From Branchiostoma floridae (lineage: Eukaryota; Chordata; Leptocardii; Amphioxiformes; Branchiostomatidae): a DNA stretch of 22,822 bases. Below are positions 8,345 through 20,000 of this stretch, piece by piece. The stretch lies in the NCBI RefSeq assembly GCF_000003815.2, contig NC_049979.1:19239118-19261939 (forward strand). The letters run 5' to 3'. The notes under the pieces were generated by a model, which saw only the letters and a program-made list of their open reading frames with translations, was not told the origin of the DNA and did no database searches. Position 1 is the first letter of the stretch; the number at the start of each line of letters is the position of its first letter. Both the position numbers and the translations under genes were made by a program.

Positions 8345-10949
8345 CTTAATGCCTCTATACCCAAAACGTTCTCTATATGTTGAATATAAATCGTATCCAA
8401 GAATACTCCTTGCCTTTGACCCAGGTGTGCGAGATATCGTTTCATTTCCTACCCAATATGATTTAACAAAAACGTTTCATAGAGCACCTACATTCATATA
8501 TCTCTGTGTTTTTACCCAGAAGAGAGTACCTTTAATCATTTCTCATTGGATAATACAATGTATAAACACCATTGTTTTCAGCTTTGGAATTATTGTCAAA
8601 AATACATACACAGCATCGATTTACTACTTCACTTAATCTAGTTCGGTAATGTCACGGCCGTAAAAAATTTTTTCTCAAATGTGGTAGACGATTTTTGAGA
8701 TGCTAATCTGCCGTAAAGTGTCCTGTTCAATGTAAAAGTACATTAATCATTGAAATGATATTCAGATTCATATGCTATTCAGTGTTGGGCATCAATGCAT
8801 GTTAACTATGCACCATCCCCTGTAAATCTAGTGGGGACAAGAACAACAAGTCACTCAACCCCCTCTAGAAGATTTGCACCTGATTTGCCCCTAGTATGCA
8901 CTGGGCAGTTCCGAAAATATTTCTGAGTGGACTGAGTCAGATTTCTTTCCAAGGTACAGAACACCGTGTTTCCCGGCAGGCTCTATGGCAGATGTACATT
9001 GATAAGACACACGAAGTGAATTTCAGAGGCAATGATGACACTACTATGAGTAGTAACCGCTAGCCTATTACCACATTTAGGTTGGTCATGTAGTTACACC
9101 AAGACAAGATATACAAGAAACTCCAACAAAGTGTCTAATAATGTACTATATTCCTAGCAGTAACTGATACATCCATCCTGCTACACGGGCTGTATCCGAC
9201 CAAAGAAAAGACTATAGGTCATTTTTTAATCCATTTCTGACCTTTTGGGTCCCGGCAATTTGACCAGACAAAACCTTTTTACATAAAGCATAAAGCCTCA
9301 TTGTAAATCTGGGGCACAGTCGATACAAGGTGTGTGTGATATTAAGTCAGTTACTGGTGGAAAATTATGATGATTTCAATTTACAAAGAGAATTTTGAGG
9401 CGTGAGGTTGTAGTAAGAAGATCTAGATGCTATATTTCACCATCTGATATGATTTTAGGTTACGCTTTTGTTAAGGTTCGTTTTAGACTTTAATATAGTT
9501 AAGGGTAAAACCGACTACAGTATATTAACATGTATCAGGGGCATATCCATCAGAAGGATGCTTATGTACAGGTAGCATCTAGGACGTTCCTAAAGGAAAC
9601 ATCTGTCAAAAGCTATACCTGTGCCTTTCTCTCGTTTAGTGCTTTACAATTACTTCCCCATTTGACCGGTACCTATAACCTAAAGACAAAGTTACACACT
9701 GGATGTGACAAATGTTTCTAAAAAAGTTACATTATTGAAGGATATCATTAGATGGCAATGTTATTTTTACTTGAATACATGAACACCAATATTTTTCTTT
9801 GCTACGTTAGACGTGTACTAGAAATTCTTAGTCGTTTACCATTTCAAATAATTTCACACGGAAGGGAGGCTTTCTTTACCACTATAATACAGCTTGCGTG
9901 CACGTTAATTGATTCCGTATTTGGTTACGGTGCATCGATTTGCAAAACATATGGAATATTTCATGTTTCAAAAAATACCAAGTTGTAAATACGAAGAAGT
10001 ACCCCTGGTATGCTGAAGACAATATTCAAAGTATCCTGGTGTACAAAAGTACAAAAGAGCAGCTTTCACGTATTGACAAAATATTTGACAAAGATCCATC
10101 CTACATTCCTTTCACATCATTCCCATTTCCCTCCTATCTATGAGTAGGTCCACTCATCGTTATTTAGTTGCCATTTTTGTACTAAAATAGCAGCTTTCAT
10201 TCTTGGTTCCCATCTCTTCTCTGTCCCTTCACAATCTTCAACTCTTTTCATCGCCTTTCCTGTGGGGAAAATCATTATGTTATTAATCAATTTTACACTG
10301 ACGACATATTTTTCTAAACTGTTTCTCCTATCGGTGGCAGCATTTTATCGTTGGATTTTAAAGTTGTCTTTAGTGACTGCATGGCAAGGGTAGGAATTCA
10401 TTTGTCGGGATAGGTGCACTGAAAAAAGTTGAGGTAACACGAAATAAAGTACAATGTCCGCAAAACCTAAATATAGTTAAACCTGCTCAAGACGGTAACC
10501 ATCGGGACCGGACAAAAGGGTCCGTTTTGGACAGGTGACCGGCTTGAAGAGGATCAGATCAACATGGCATATAAATGGTTTCCAAATCGCTGTTTTAAAC
10601 TGTACAGATTTTACTGTCTCTTGTCTGACTGAATTTAGAAATTCTATAATTATATTTCAAACGACTATAAATACAAAGTTTTCCTGACATTGAAATGTCA
10701 AGAATATCCTCGACTTCAGTTTTACCCTTTGCACATAACTCACATAAAATTATAAGTGCACTAATGCAGGCCACAACTACATTCAAACTTTACATGTAGG
10801 TACACAGGTCTAATTTGGGGTGCACAAAAGTGCATGTATCCAGTGTCTCGAGTCCCAGCATGTAGTCCACACGCTATTCTCGGTCAGATACAAAATACGG
10901 TGGATCAAAACAAAATGGGGTATTTAACTGAATGGTGCCACTCACAGAC
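8345..10949. other. Intergenic region downstream of the large minus-strand gene
   Basis: This is about 2.6 kb of AT-rich DNA. It has only short open frames without coding character. The portion just left of 10950 should hold the 3' UTR of the PAE-repeat gene, but I found no clean AATAAA on the minus strand and do not place the poly(A) site. A probable short dispersed repeat lies at 10491-10555. Confidence 0.45.
10491..10555. repeat. Possible short dispersed repeat
   Basis: The segment from 'acctgctcaagacggtaacc' to 'ggcttgaagagg' contains a CGGAC..GTCCG hairpin. Its phrasing resembles a short repeat I recall from several marine invertebrate genomes. The identification is from memory only; a repeat-library search would settle it. 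Confidence 0.3.
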
Positions 10950-11000
10950 TTATTCTGCCTTCTGTACAGCACCGGGCTCCGCTGTTTCTGGTTCAGCCTC
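10950..11000 (-). CDS. PAE-repeat gene, terminal exon 8
   Basis: A good acceptor, TTATTTGCAG, precedes 11000 and enters in phase 0. It codes EAEPETAEPGAVQKAE and then TAA at 10952-10950. The acidic composition matches the upstream exons, and it is the only exon of the long form that closes with a stop. Confidence 0.75.
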   Translation of the reverse strand, partial: EAEPETAEPGAVQKAE

Positions 11001-14000
11001 CTGCAAATAACGAATACTGTATTTAAACTACAACATGTATGTCAGGTAAGGTTAACAGGGGGCTACAAGAAAGGCAAAACCTGGGGGACCCTCAAGTACA
11101 AAGAGAAAATAAGTACTCAACTGTAATGTTTCTTTCAATTCGCAGACTTCATTAGTTCACAAAATTTAAAGCTTAAGATTTTGTTATGATTTTTTATAAG
11201 GGCTACTTGGGGATTTTGTGCGGCAACAATACCTGTTGTGCTGGCTCTGCCGGCGTTTCTGCTGCTGATTCTGACGTTGGTTCTGCTGGCTTCTCTGCAG
11301 GCGTCTCCTCTGCTGGCTTCTCTGCTGGCGTCTCCTCTGCAGGTGTCTCCTCTGCTGGCTTCTCCTCTGCAGGTGTCTCCTCTGCTGGCTTCTCTGCAGG
11401 TGTCTCCTCTGCTGGCTTCTCTGCAGGCGTCTCCTCTGCAGGCTTCTCCTCTGCTGGCTTCTCTGCGGGTGTCTCTTCTGCAGGTGTCTCCTCTGCTGGC
11501 TTCTCTGCAGGTGTCTCTTCTGCAGGTGTCTCCTCGGCTGGCTTCTCCTCTGCAGGTGTCTCCTCTGCTGGTGCCTCCTCTGCTGGCTTCTCTGCAGGTG
11601 TCTCTTCCGCAGGTACTTCTGCAGCCGGTTCTGCTGGAGGTTCTTGTGCGTCAGCTGCTGGCTCTACTGCAGCTGCCTCGGCGGGGGTGTCTTCTTTTTG
11701 CTCTACTGGAGCCTCTGTCGGTGTCTCTGCAGGTGCTTCTTCTGTAGCAGGTGATTCCTGTGAGGAGAAGTGAAAAAAATCCCACATTGGCGGTAGATAG
11801 GATTGTATTACGTCATAGCACAAAGTTTGCGTTTGCAAAAAAATCTTTGTGACATTACTTAAATGTTCATAATTTATGACTAATTAGTGGGCATAAACTG
11901 ACGTCTTACCTCCGTAGGAGCTGCTGGTTCTTCAGCGTCTGCTGCTTTATCTTCTACCGGCGCTGCTGTCTCCTCAGCTGGAGTAGCCTCTGTTGGCGCC
12001 GATTCAACTGGCGCAGCTTCCACCGCCTGTGCTGGTTCTGCCGGCGCAGCCTCTACAGGTGCTTCCTCGGCGGGTTTGTCTTCCGCCGGTGCCGCCTCTG
12101 CCGGCGAAGTCTCGGCAGGTGCCGGCTCCGCTGGTGCCTCCTCTGCTGCTTTCTCCTCTGCTGGTGCCGCCTCTGCCGGCGCAGTCTCCGCAGGTGCCGC
12201 CTCCGCTGGTGCCTCCTCTGCTGGGGGCGCCTCTGCTGGTGGCGCCTCTGCAGGTGCCTCCTCCGCTGCCTTCTCTTCTGCTGGTGGGGCCTCTGCCGTG
12301 GGAGCCTCCTCTACTTTCTGCTCCTTTAAACGAAATGTTGATGTCAGCTGGAGTGTTCTGGCGACTAAACGCCTCCGTGTTATAATCATTCTAATGCGTA
12401 TCACAAGTGGGATTAGACAGTCCATGTCCATGACATGAAAAGAAAATTTTGACATTTAAATACGAATAACTGGTCGGTGTGATGTTTTTGACGTGACTAC
12501 GTAAAGTTATGAAGTACGTTGTCGTTAGTGGTTGTTCTGTGCATAGTGCGTATCTCGTCACTCAAAGTTTACAACATCACAGCTGCGCTATCTAATCTGT
12601 TCTATGCTATTCATATATCTATAAGCTAGAACAATACAACCGGGGCAACTGCAACTGTGTGTAACTATCTAAAACCTTCACACTACGATTCCCCGGCACC
12701 ATGTCCCACCTGGTTATCTGGGCTAGGTTCAGAGGGTTCTGCGGGTTGTGATGTTGCGGGAACAGTGTCAGGGGAAGCGACAGGATCTTGTGTTTCCGGT
12801 GTGGGGTCAGGGGGTGAAGTAGTCTCTGTCTGTTCTGGTGCATCTCCGACAACCACCTCTGGACTAGTTTCAGCCTCGGGCTCAGCACCCTCTGGTTCAG
12901 CAGATACCTGTTGCGTTTCTTCAACAACGACAGCCTCAACAGCTGATTGCTGTTCCTCCACAACCGCCTCTGTTGTAACGGTCTCTACCACTGGTTCTGC
13001 AGATGCTTGGACTTCCTCTACAACTACAGCCTCCGCGCATGCCTCCACTGTAGATCCAGCAGCCTCTTGCTTTTCCTCTTCAACAGTCTCTGCAGCAACT
13101 GATTCTGCAGACGCTTGCTGTTCCTCCGCAACAACGGCGTCTGTGCCTACTTCCGATTCGGCTTCAGCTGGTTTCTGCTCGTCCTCTACAACTGGCTCTG
13201 TTGAGCTTGTTTCCTCTGCTGGTTCAGTCGACTCTTGCTGTGTTTCTTCATCACCTTCTGCTGTAACAGCAACGGTAGCTGATTCAGCAACTGGTGACTG
13301 TTCCTCCGAAGCATCGGCGTCTGTACTTGCCTCCTGTTGGGGCTCGGTCACTTTCTGCTCGTCCTCTTCAACAGGCCCTGTTGAGCTTGTCTCCTCTACT
13401 GGTTCAGCGGACGCTTGTTGTGATTCCTCACTAGCCTCTGTTGCAACAGCCTCGGCAGCTGTTTCGGCTGGTGCTTGTTGTTCCTCCACAACAACGGCGT
13501 CTGCACTTGTCTCCAATTCCGGTTTAGTCGTCTGCTCTACAACAGGCTCTTTTGAGCTTGTCTCCTCTGCGTGTTCAGCGGGCACTTGCGGTGTTTCCTC
13601 ACTAGCCTCTGTTACAACAGCTGATTCTGCAGACACCTGCTGTTCCTCCGCCTTGGGTTCAGCTGGTTTTTCCTCTACAACAGGCTCAGTTGAACTTGTC
13701 TCCTCAGCAGATATTTGCTGTTCCTCTGAGGGAACCTCCTTACTTGTTCCAGCCTCCGCATCCTGTTCAACTGTTTCCGCAGCGCTTGTCTCGACTCCTG
13801 GTTCAGCACAAACTTGTTGGACCTCTTCAACAACTTCTACTGCGACATCAACAACTGGCTCGCCTTGCTGTACCTCTGTGGTGACCGCCTCTGTACCTAC
13901 ATCCGCTTTGGGATCAACATCCTTTTGGACTTCCTCAGTAACCCCCTCTGCAGTACTCGTCTCCACTGCTGGTTCAGCAGAAACTTGTTGTGCCTCTGCT

Positions 14001-17000
14001 GCGACAGCCTCAACCGTCGAGTCAGCAGACGTTTGCTTTTCCACCACAGCAGCCTCCTCTGTACCCTTTTCTGCCTCGGCGTCAACAGGAGCTGGCTTTT
14101 CATCGACAACAACGTCCTCTGGGGCAGCAGGCTCGACAGGTGATTCAGCAGATACTTCTTGTGCCACTTCAACAACCTCTGCTGTGGTCGTTGTCGCGAC
14201 GGGCTCTTCCGATCCTTGCTTTTCTTCTACAGTTACAGTTTCAGTAACTGTTGTACTTGTATTAGCCACAGGTTCAGTAGAGGCTTGCTGTTCCTCTGTC
14301 GCGGATTCTGGAGGTTCCGCCTCCTTTTGTTCTAACTCTGACTTCGCCTCCTGTAGCAAGGTTAGACAGGTAGGGTGGATGATAGAACGGGATTACGCAA
14401 ACATGACATGATACATGGAGTAGATCGTTGGACAGCAGGTTGGAGGGTAGTAGCAAACGAAGCACTAGTGTGAGGCAGGAAGGAGCACGTGAAGCAAGGG
14501 CATACATGGGATAGTTTTGCAGTTAGTTGACAAAACACACAACCCATCGAGACATTACTGTGTTGTGTCGATATCAATAAAACTAAGCGTTTAAACCTTG
14601 CTGTAACTCTGCTCAGCTTCAGCTTTGAGTCGTTGCATGTCCGCCATTTCTGTGACTTCTTGGTTCTCTGAAGTTTGGTACCCATATCTTTATATTAGGT
14701 TTGTAAATAGAAAATCAATCGCTTTTAACTCGTTCGGCCGGGCGGGTACATTTTGTTGCAAAGAGACGATTTGTGAGTTTTGATGAGAATGAGGCAGAAA
14801 ATCAGATCGAAGAGTTCTTTTGAACGATGACTAGCACTATTCCCTGTCAATCGCACGTTTTCAGTAACACAGAGAATACATAAAGGGAACAGTACATTTG
14901 CATGACATGGTTTGCATGACATGGTTCGGAAATGATGGACATAACGTCATAAGGTGCATGACTGAAGAGAGTAGCAGGAAAAAAAAGAAGGTGATCACAA
15001 AAAGACAAGCGTCACATATTTACAAAAGCGTAGCTGCACACACAACTATTAGTGCACCTGTTTGTCAGTTTCTACTGGAGCAGGTGTCTCAGCTGGACTG
15101 GCCTCTTCAGCAGCTGTCTCAGACTTTTCCCCGTCTTGTGCATTTGTAGCTGACTCCGGTGTCACAGAAGTCTCAACCGATTCGGCTTTCTCTGTACCTT
15201 CGCTCTCAACAGCAGACTCTGGTTTCGAGTCTGCTGCCTTCTCTTCCGCTACATTATTTTCTTGCTGAGCGTCACCGTTCTGTGGATTCAATAGTTTTCA
15301 TTCACCGGTCAGCAAGAGTATAGACTCGGTTCGCTCCCTCCACCTACCGTAAGCATGCAGCAAGTGCAGTCACTGCGTTCACTACGGAGGATCCAACTAA
15401 GAAGCATGCCACACGCATCTGGTATTTACTTGGGGCCCTGGAGGGCAGTGACTAGAGGTGATCTACAGTTGACACATGTGTATTTGATTTCAAACATCAC
15501 TCGTCTCGGAGAACTGAGGGAGCGTGTTCGGTTGAGTGGGGGTGAAGTGACGAATATGAATGATGCTTGGAACTGTCTTTGGTACCAAAATAAAAGGTGT
15601 CACTACCTTCTACCATTCACGTACAAAGTCACGGACCTGTTTGTGGATTTTGCCACAACACTGCAAGTAGCTGTAGCAGTCAAGCAGATTTCTACATCTA
15701 GCGAGTCATGCAGGCGGTCGTCCAGAGCGTATCTCTCTAGTGGTGTCGTTGTTGTTTACATCATGCAGCATACACAGGCTCCTTCCTATATCTCCAGCAA
15801 GCAAGGCGGCATCAGCACCAAACAGAAGCATGCCACGGCAAGCAAGCTCAGGCTGTACTGTTATCAGATCTTATCAGAACATACTCTGCTAATGCATGCA
15901 TACCAAGCCTCACATGCATGTAGGTATATTGCTCAAAGAAAGCAGTGAACTGGTTCTATCGTTGGTTGATCAATGATACGCATCAACGGGTTGCAATACG
16001 ACCAATTGGCAATGATGACATAAATGTTATAGATTCAGGTGGAAGCGTGCTTTATAAGTATGCATTATATGTGCATGGCGATCAGACCTGTCGTGATAAA
16101 ATACAATGATTTATGCATTATATACAGAAACCCACTTGCAACATATATATAGACTATGTAACCAATTATGATTACCTCAACAGGTGCTGCAGGTGCCTCT
16201 GCATCTGCAGCTGCTTCCTTGGGTGCCTCAGCTGCTGGTAGAAAAAGAGAATGATTGAATAGAGACCTTAAATTCAAGTTTGTCCTTTTTGGAATATAGT
16301 ACTAGAGTTTAGAGTTGCTTCGTTTTTATTGATGCTGCCTTTTTACTCGACTGTCGCATCAGTCGTACGATTTTGATGACGTATATTGTCAAGCAGACTA
16401 TAAAAATACCTACCGTCGGTAAGATGACAGTTGGAATTTGTACGACACATGCACGACTACTCCGTGAATACCCCCAGTTTGCAATCGTAAGACGATCGTG
16501 CGACCAATGTGACCAAAACGTTTGTGCATCAATGAATATTCGGTTGAGTAATTGCGATTTAACCATTTCACACATGGCTTATTATGACACCATGGTTTTG
16601 TGATATGATACCAAATAGATTTACGAAGTCTTGTACTAAGAAACTCAAGCGATGGTGACAAATTTGACATGCAAGCATTGCTAAAGAAAAGGAAACGTCC
16701 ATGTAATAAATTGCCCGATGATGCCGATGTTGGGAACGCACTGACGGGTCGTGTCGAGGTCACGTTCAAGGCTGTAATCAGAGCACGTAATCTGGTGACA
16801 TCACTCTCTGTCAATCTTCAAAGCACGGCCCGAATTTCAGCTATTTACTGTGTATTTTAGTCGGATAAGAGATAAAATTTTCTCCATACATTCTTAAGGG
16901 AGTGACGGGGGCGTGCTAAATAGAAGATAACACACGAAAGTTATGTTGATTTTTACGTCCGTCCGGTGTCCACTGCACTTAAGCATGAAGATTAGCAAAA

Positions 17001-20000
17001 CTAGGACTGACCTCCAGAATAATAGAGCTAGATACTGCTGATGTTGGACGTGCCTTTCAGCTATTATACATACCATATTTACAACGGATGTCGACAGAAT
17101 AGTCTTGCCGTGATGAATGATTACGAAAACCAAGTTGTTGTCGTTTTCTCAGAGCGGTTTCCTTTCAACTTGTTTTGGAACCTTTCTGCGCGAACAACAT
17201 TATTTCATAGGCTTTAGGGGTGGGGAGTATTTCACCCCCCTCTTGTGTATTAGGTGACAATCCGAGGAGACCACAAACATGCCGGTAATTTGCTAAATAT
17301 TCAAAACTTGGAGCGGTTGGACCAGGGCAAGGCCGTGTCCCGCTGAGAACGAAGCTGCAGTGCCAGTTGTTGGGACACAGATATATGTTGGGACGGAGGG
17401 CCTTGGACAGGGGGCTATAAAAAGATAGGGGAATGGCGCAATAACCCATTACATCATTTTAATATGGTGTTGACATTTGCCTGTGCCACCATGCTGTGCT
17501 AGGTGGGAGTCTGTAATATATAGACTTGGGTATGACTGCTGTATGCCGCGCGCACGTACGTCGACATACAGACTTTTCTCTGTATGCAACTTGTGAAGCC
17601 AGTGGTCTAAGACAAATCTGACTCTGGCACCGCGCCAAACAAACAACACGTACCAAGCTATATCCAGCTAAGTGTTACCCACACAGGCCGCCTGATAAAT
17701 CGTCGTCCAGCGGCGCCAAAATGAGGGGAGCCCGGGGAGATTTCCGACGGGCTGTCTGTCTATACTTTTGTTCTGGACTTAAACGCTCACATTTGCTGAT
17801 TTGCACAACTCATTGTCTCCCAGTCGATCACAAGACTGTAAATACTATTCAGCGTGATCACAGCGCGACGGGTGCAGTGTTCTGCGATATCCCTCCGCCA
17901 GGGCCAGGTGTGTGGTAGAGAACAGGTACATGGATTGTTCTTAAAGAAGTTAGGCAGGCCTCAAGAACTATGCCTTTGGGCTCTTGCACCTGAGCGCATC
18001 GTGTAGCCGTGTGGATAAAACATGTTATACAGTTGACTGGACAACAACTCATCTTCATATACAAAGCAAATCATCTTAAACGTGCATCAATAATCTGCAC
18101 TATATCTTATTTGCTTCTACATGTATAACAACAAGGGTGCGGCACTGTCCTACCTTCAGCCGGCTTGTCTGCTGCCGCTGCTGCCTCCTTCGCAGGAGGA
18201 GCATCCTTCGCCACCACGGGCTCTGTCGCCCCTACATCCCCGTTCTCTGCAGGCGTGGCATCTGCCTGTAGTAACACAGTCCCGTAGACGTAAGTCGTGT
18301 ATTCTACATGTTCTATCGAGGTTTCGCTTGGACGATACAGAGTTAAGAAACTTAAAATGTTACAGTTAAAATGTAAATATTTTTCTTGGGGCATTTTCAG
18401 TCAACATTACAATCCAGCAAGTCTAAGAGAATCATAAGCTTGTTAGTACTGAATATCCATACAAAAGGGTGTCACAACATCACATAGTTCCTAAGAAGGA
18501 AAAGTAGTCGGTACCATTCTCCGTGGTAACTGATAGCTCCATATTTTTGCTTGCTGGTGAGTGGTGACACTCAGGCTAAAACAAAGACCATCAATTAACT
18601 GAGAAGTTTCTCATGACCTCGGTTCCGCCAAGATTTATTACGACAAAACCTCTCCTTGCCCACATCACATGGTGCTGACGGCTATTCGCACAATGCCCCA
18701 TTACACCCGAACGATTCAATAGCCATAGGCCTGATCGGAAGCAATTAAAAGTCAAAAGCTTCGCCCTTGAGTCAACGTTTGGGATACTGTTTTTTTTTTT
18801 TTGGTCTCATGAAGATTTAGAACATATCCAGGCTATTTTGGACTTTTCAATGTCTTTTCAGTCACGTCACAATATAGCGTTTTGACCTGGAGTATATTTT
18901 GTTTATCTGCCAAGAACCCAAGGGGTGGATTTGGCTCCGGTATAAGGTACGTATATCACTGAGAACAAGTCCGGCTTTGTGAGGGACGGATCTTGTGGTG
19001 ATCACGTTCCAATTCCATCGGTTTGCTTAGCTAGTCTTATGGAAACAAAGGGGAGGGGGAACATAGTACCGCCTATTATATTGGAAGAAAACACCGCTGG
19101 GTTCCAGCTTCTCTGGGCCCCGTGACGCATGTTTTCTGTCCCACGACACTCCCAGACGTCCAAACGTGAGGAAATGTTTAGGTCTTCACCCAGAAGACCA
19201 TACATAGATGTCGATAACGCCCAGCTACAAATACTAAAGCCAGTAAAGGTCTGTAAAGGGGCTACTCGACTGATTTCTACGTGTTGTGGCAACGGTTCAG
19301 GAGGATATTAATAAACGTTCACAGAGTCAGATGTGTTACTAAACGTGCGCCGGAGCTGACGAGTGGGGAGGGGTGTGAGGAGGGTGGGGTGGGGGTTGTA
19401 GAAAAAAAAATTTTAAGCGGTTCTGACCAGTTCAAACCAGTTTTGCTGAAGTCAAAAGTTTGATGTAGTTAGCTTCACGTTCCGCCTTAGGCCACGGACG
19501 ACCCTGGCCTCACGAAACATTGTAAGGCATTGTTTGTTATCTCATATAGAAAGACAAAAACATCACTTGACAGTATACTCCCAACACAAAGATTGGCAAG
19601 CTAATGTATATCTAATCTTGCAAACTGTCAGTAAAGGCATATGGGCTTCATGATAGGTAACCAATAATAAGTGGAAAAAATTAATCTGAAAAGCGCATTC
19701 AACTGAAAACATTGAGACTCATTCGGGTGTATGTAAAGGTATGACATTTAAATTTTGTGTATTGAATGGATTAAACAAAATGCAGATCTACGTATAATGA
19801 CATAGCTAGAACTTTCAAAACGCGAATTTTAAAAGTGAACTTTTTGCGATAGTGTAAACGTTAGGGCGAAATGGACCATTCAAATTCAGTAAAGTGTCTG
19901 CGGCGGATTTTTGCCTAACCGCCGCCCATTCGTAAGAATGCTAGTGGTCGTCGGTGGCCAGACCACGGTTAAAAAAGAAATCAACGAGCAAAACAAAGAA

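Noticed and set aside
8349-8636. 95-codon plus-strand frame next to the second gap
   Set aside because: The DNA is AT-rich and the frame has no recognisable protein features. It probably arises by chance.
11186-11773. Plus-strand SAGVSSAGF repeat frame that resembles a silk-like protein
   Set aside because: It is the antisense reading of the PAE array in exon 7. The minus strand has good acceptor and donor sites, in-phase neighbours and a terminal stop; the plus strand has none of these.
12076-12438. Plus-strand SAGAASAGEVSAGAG frame
   Set aside because: It is an antisense shadow of exon 6, for the same reasons.
12657-14411. 584-codon plus-strand open frame, Ser/Thr/Cys-rich
   Set aside because: It lies exactly opposite the minus-strand exon 5. 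Glu, Ala and Val codons rarely give stops in this antisense frame, so it is a compositional shadow. It has no phase-compatible splice partners.
19129-19311. 60-codon plus-strand frame with a basic, Ser-rich start
   Set aside because: It is too short, with no acceptor or partner exon. The region is intron 1 of the minus-strand gene.
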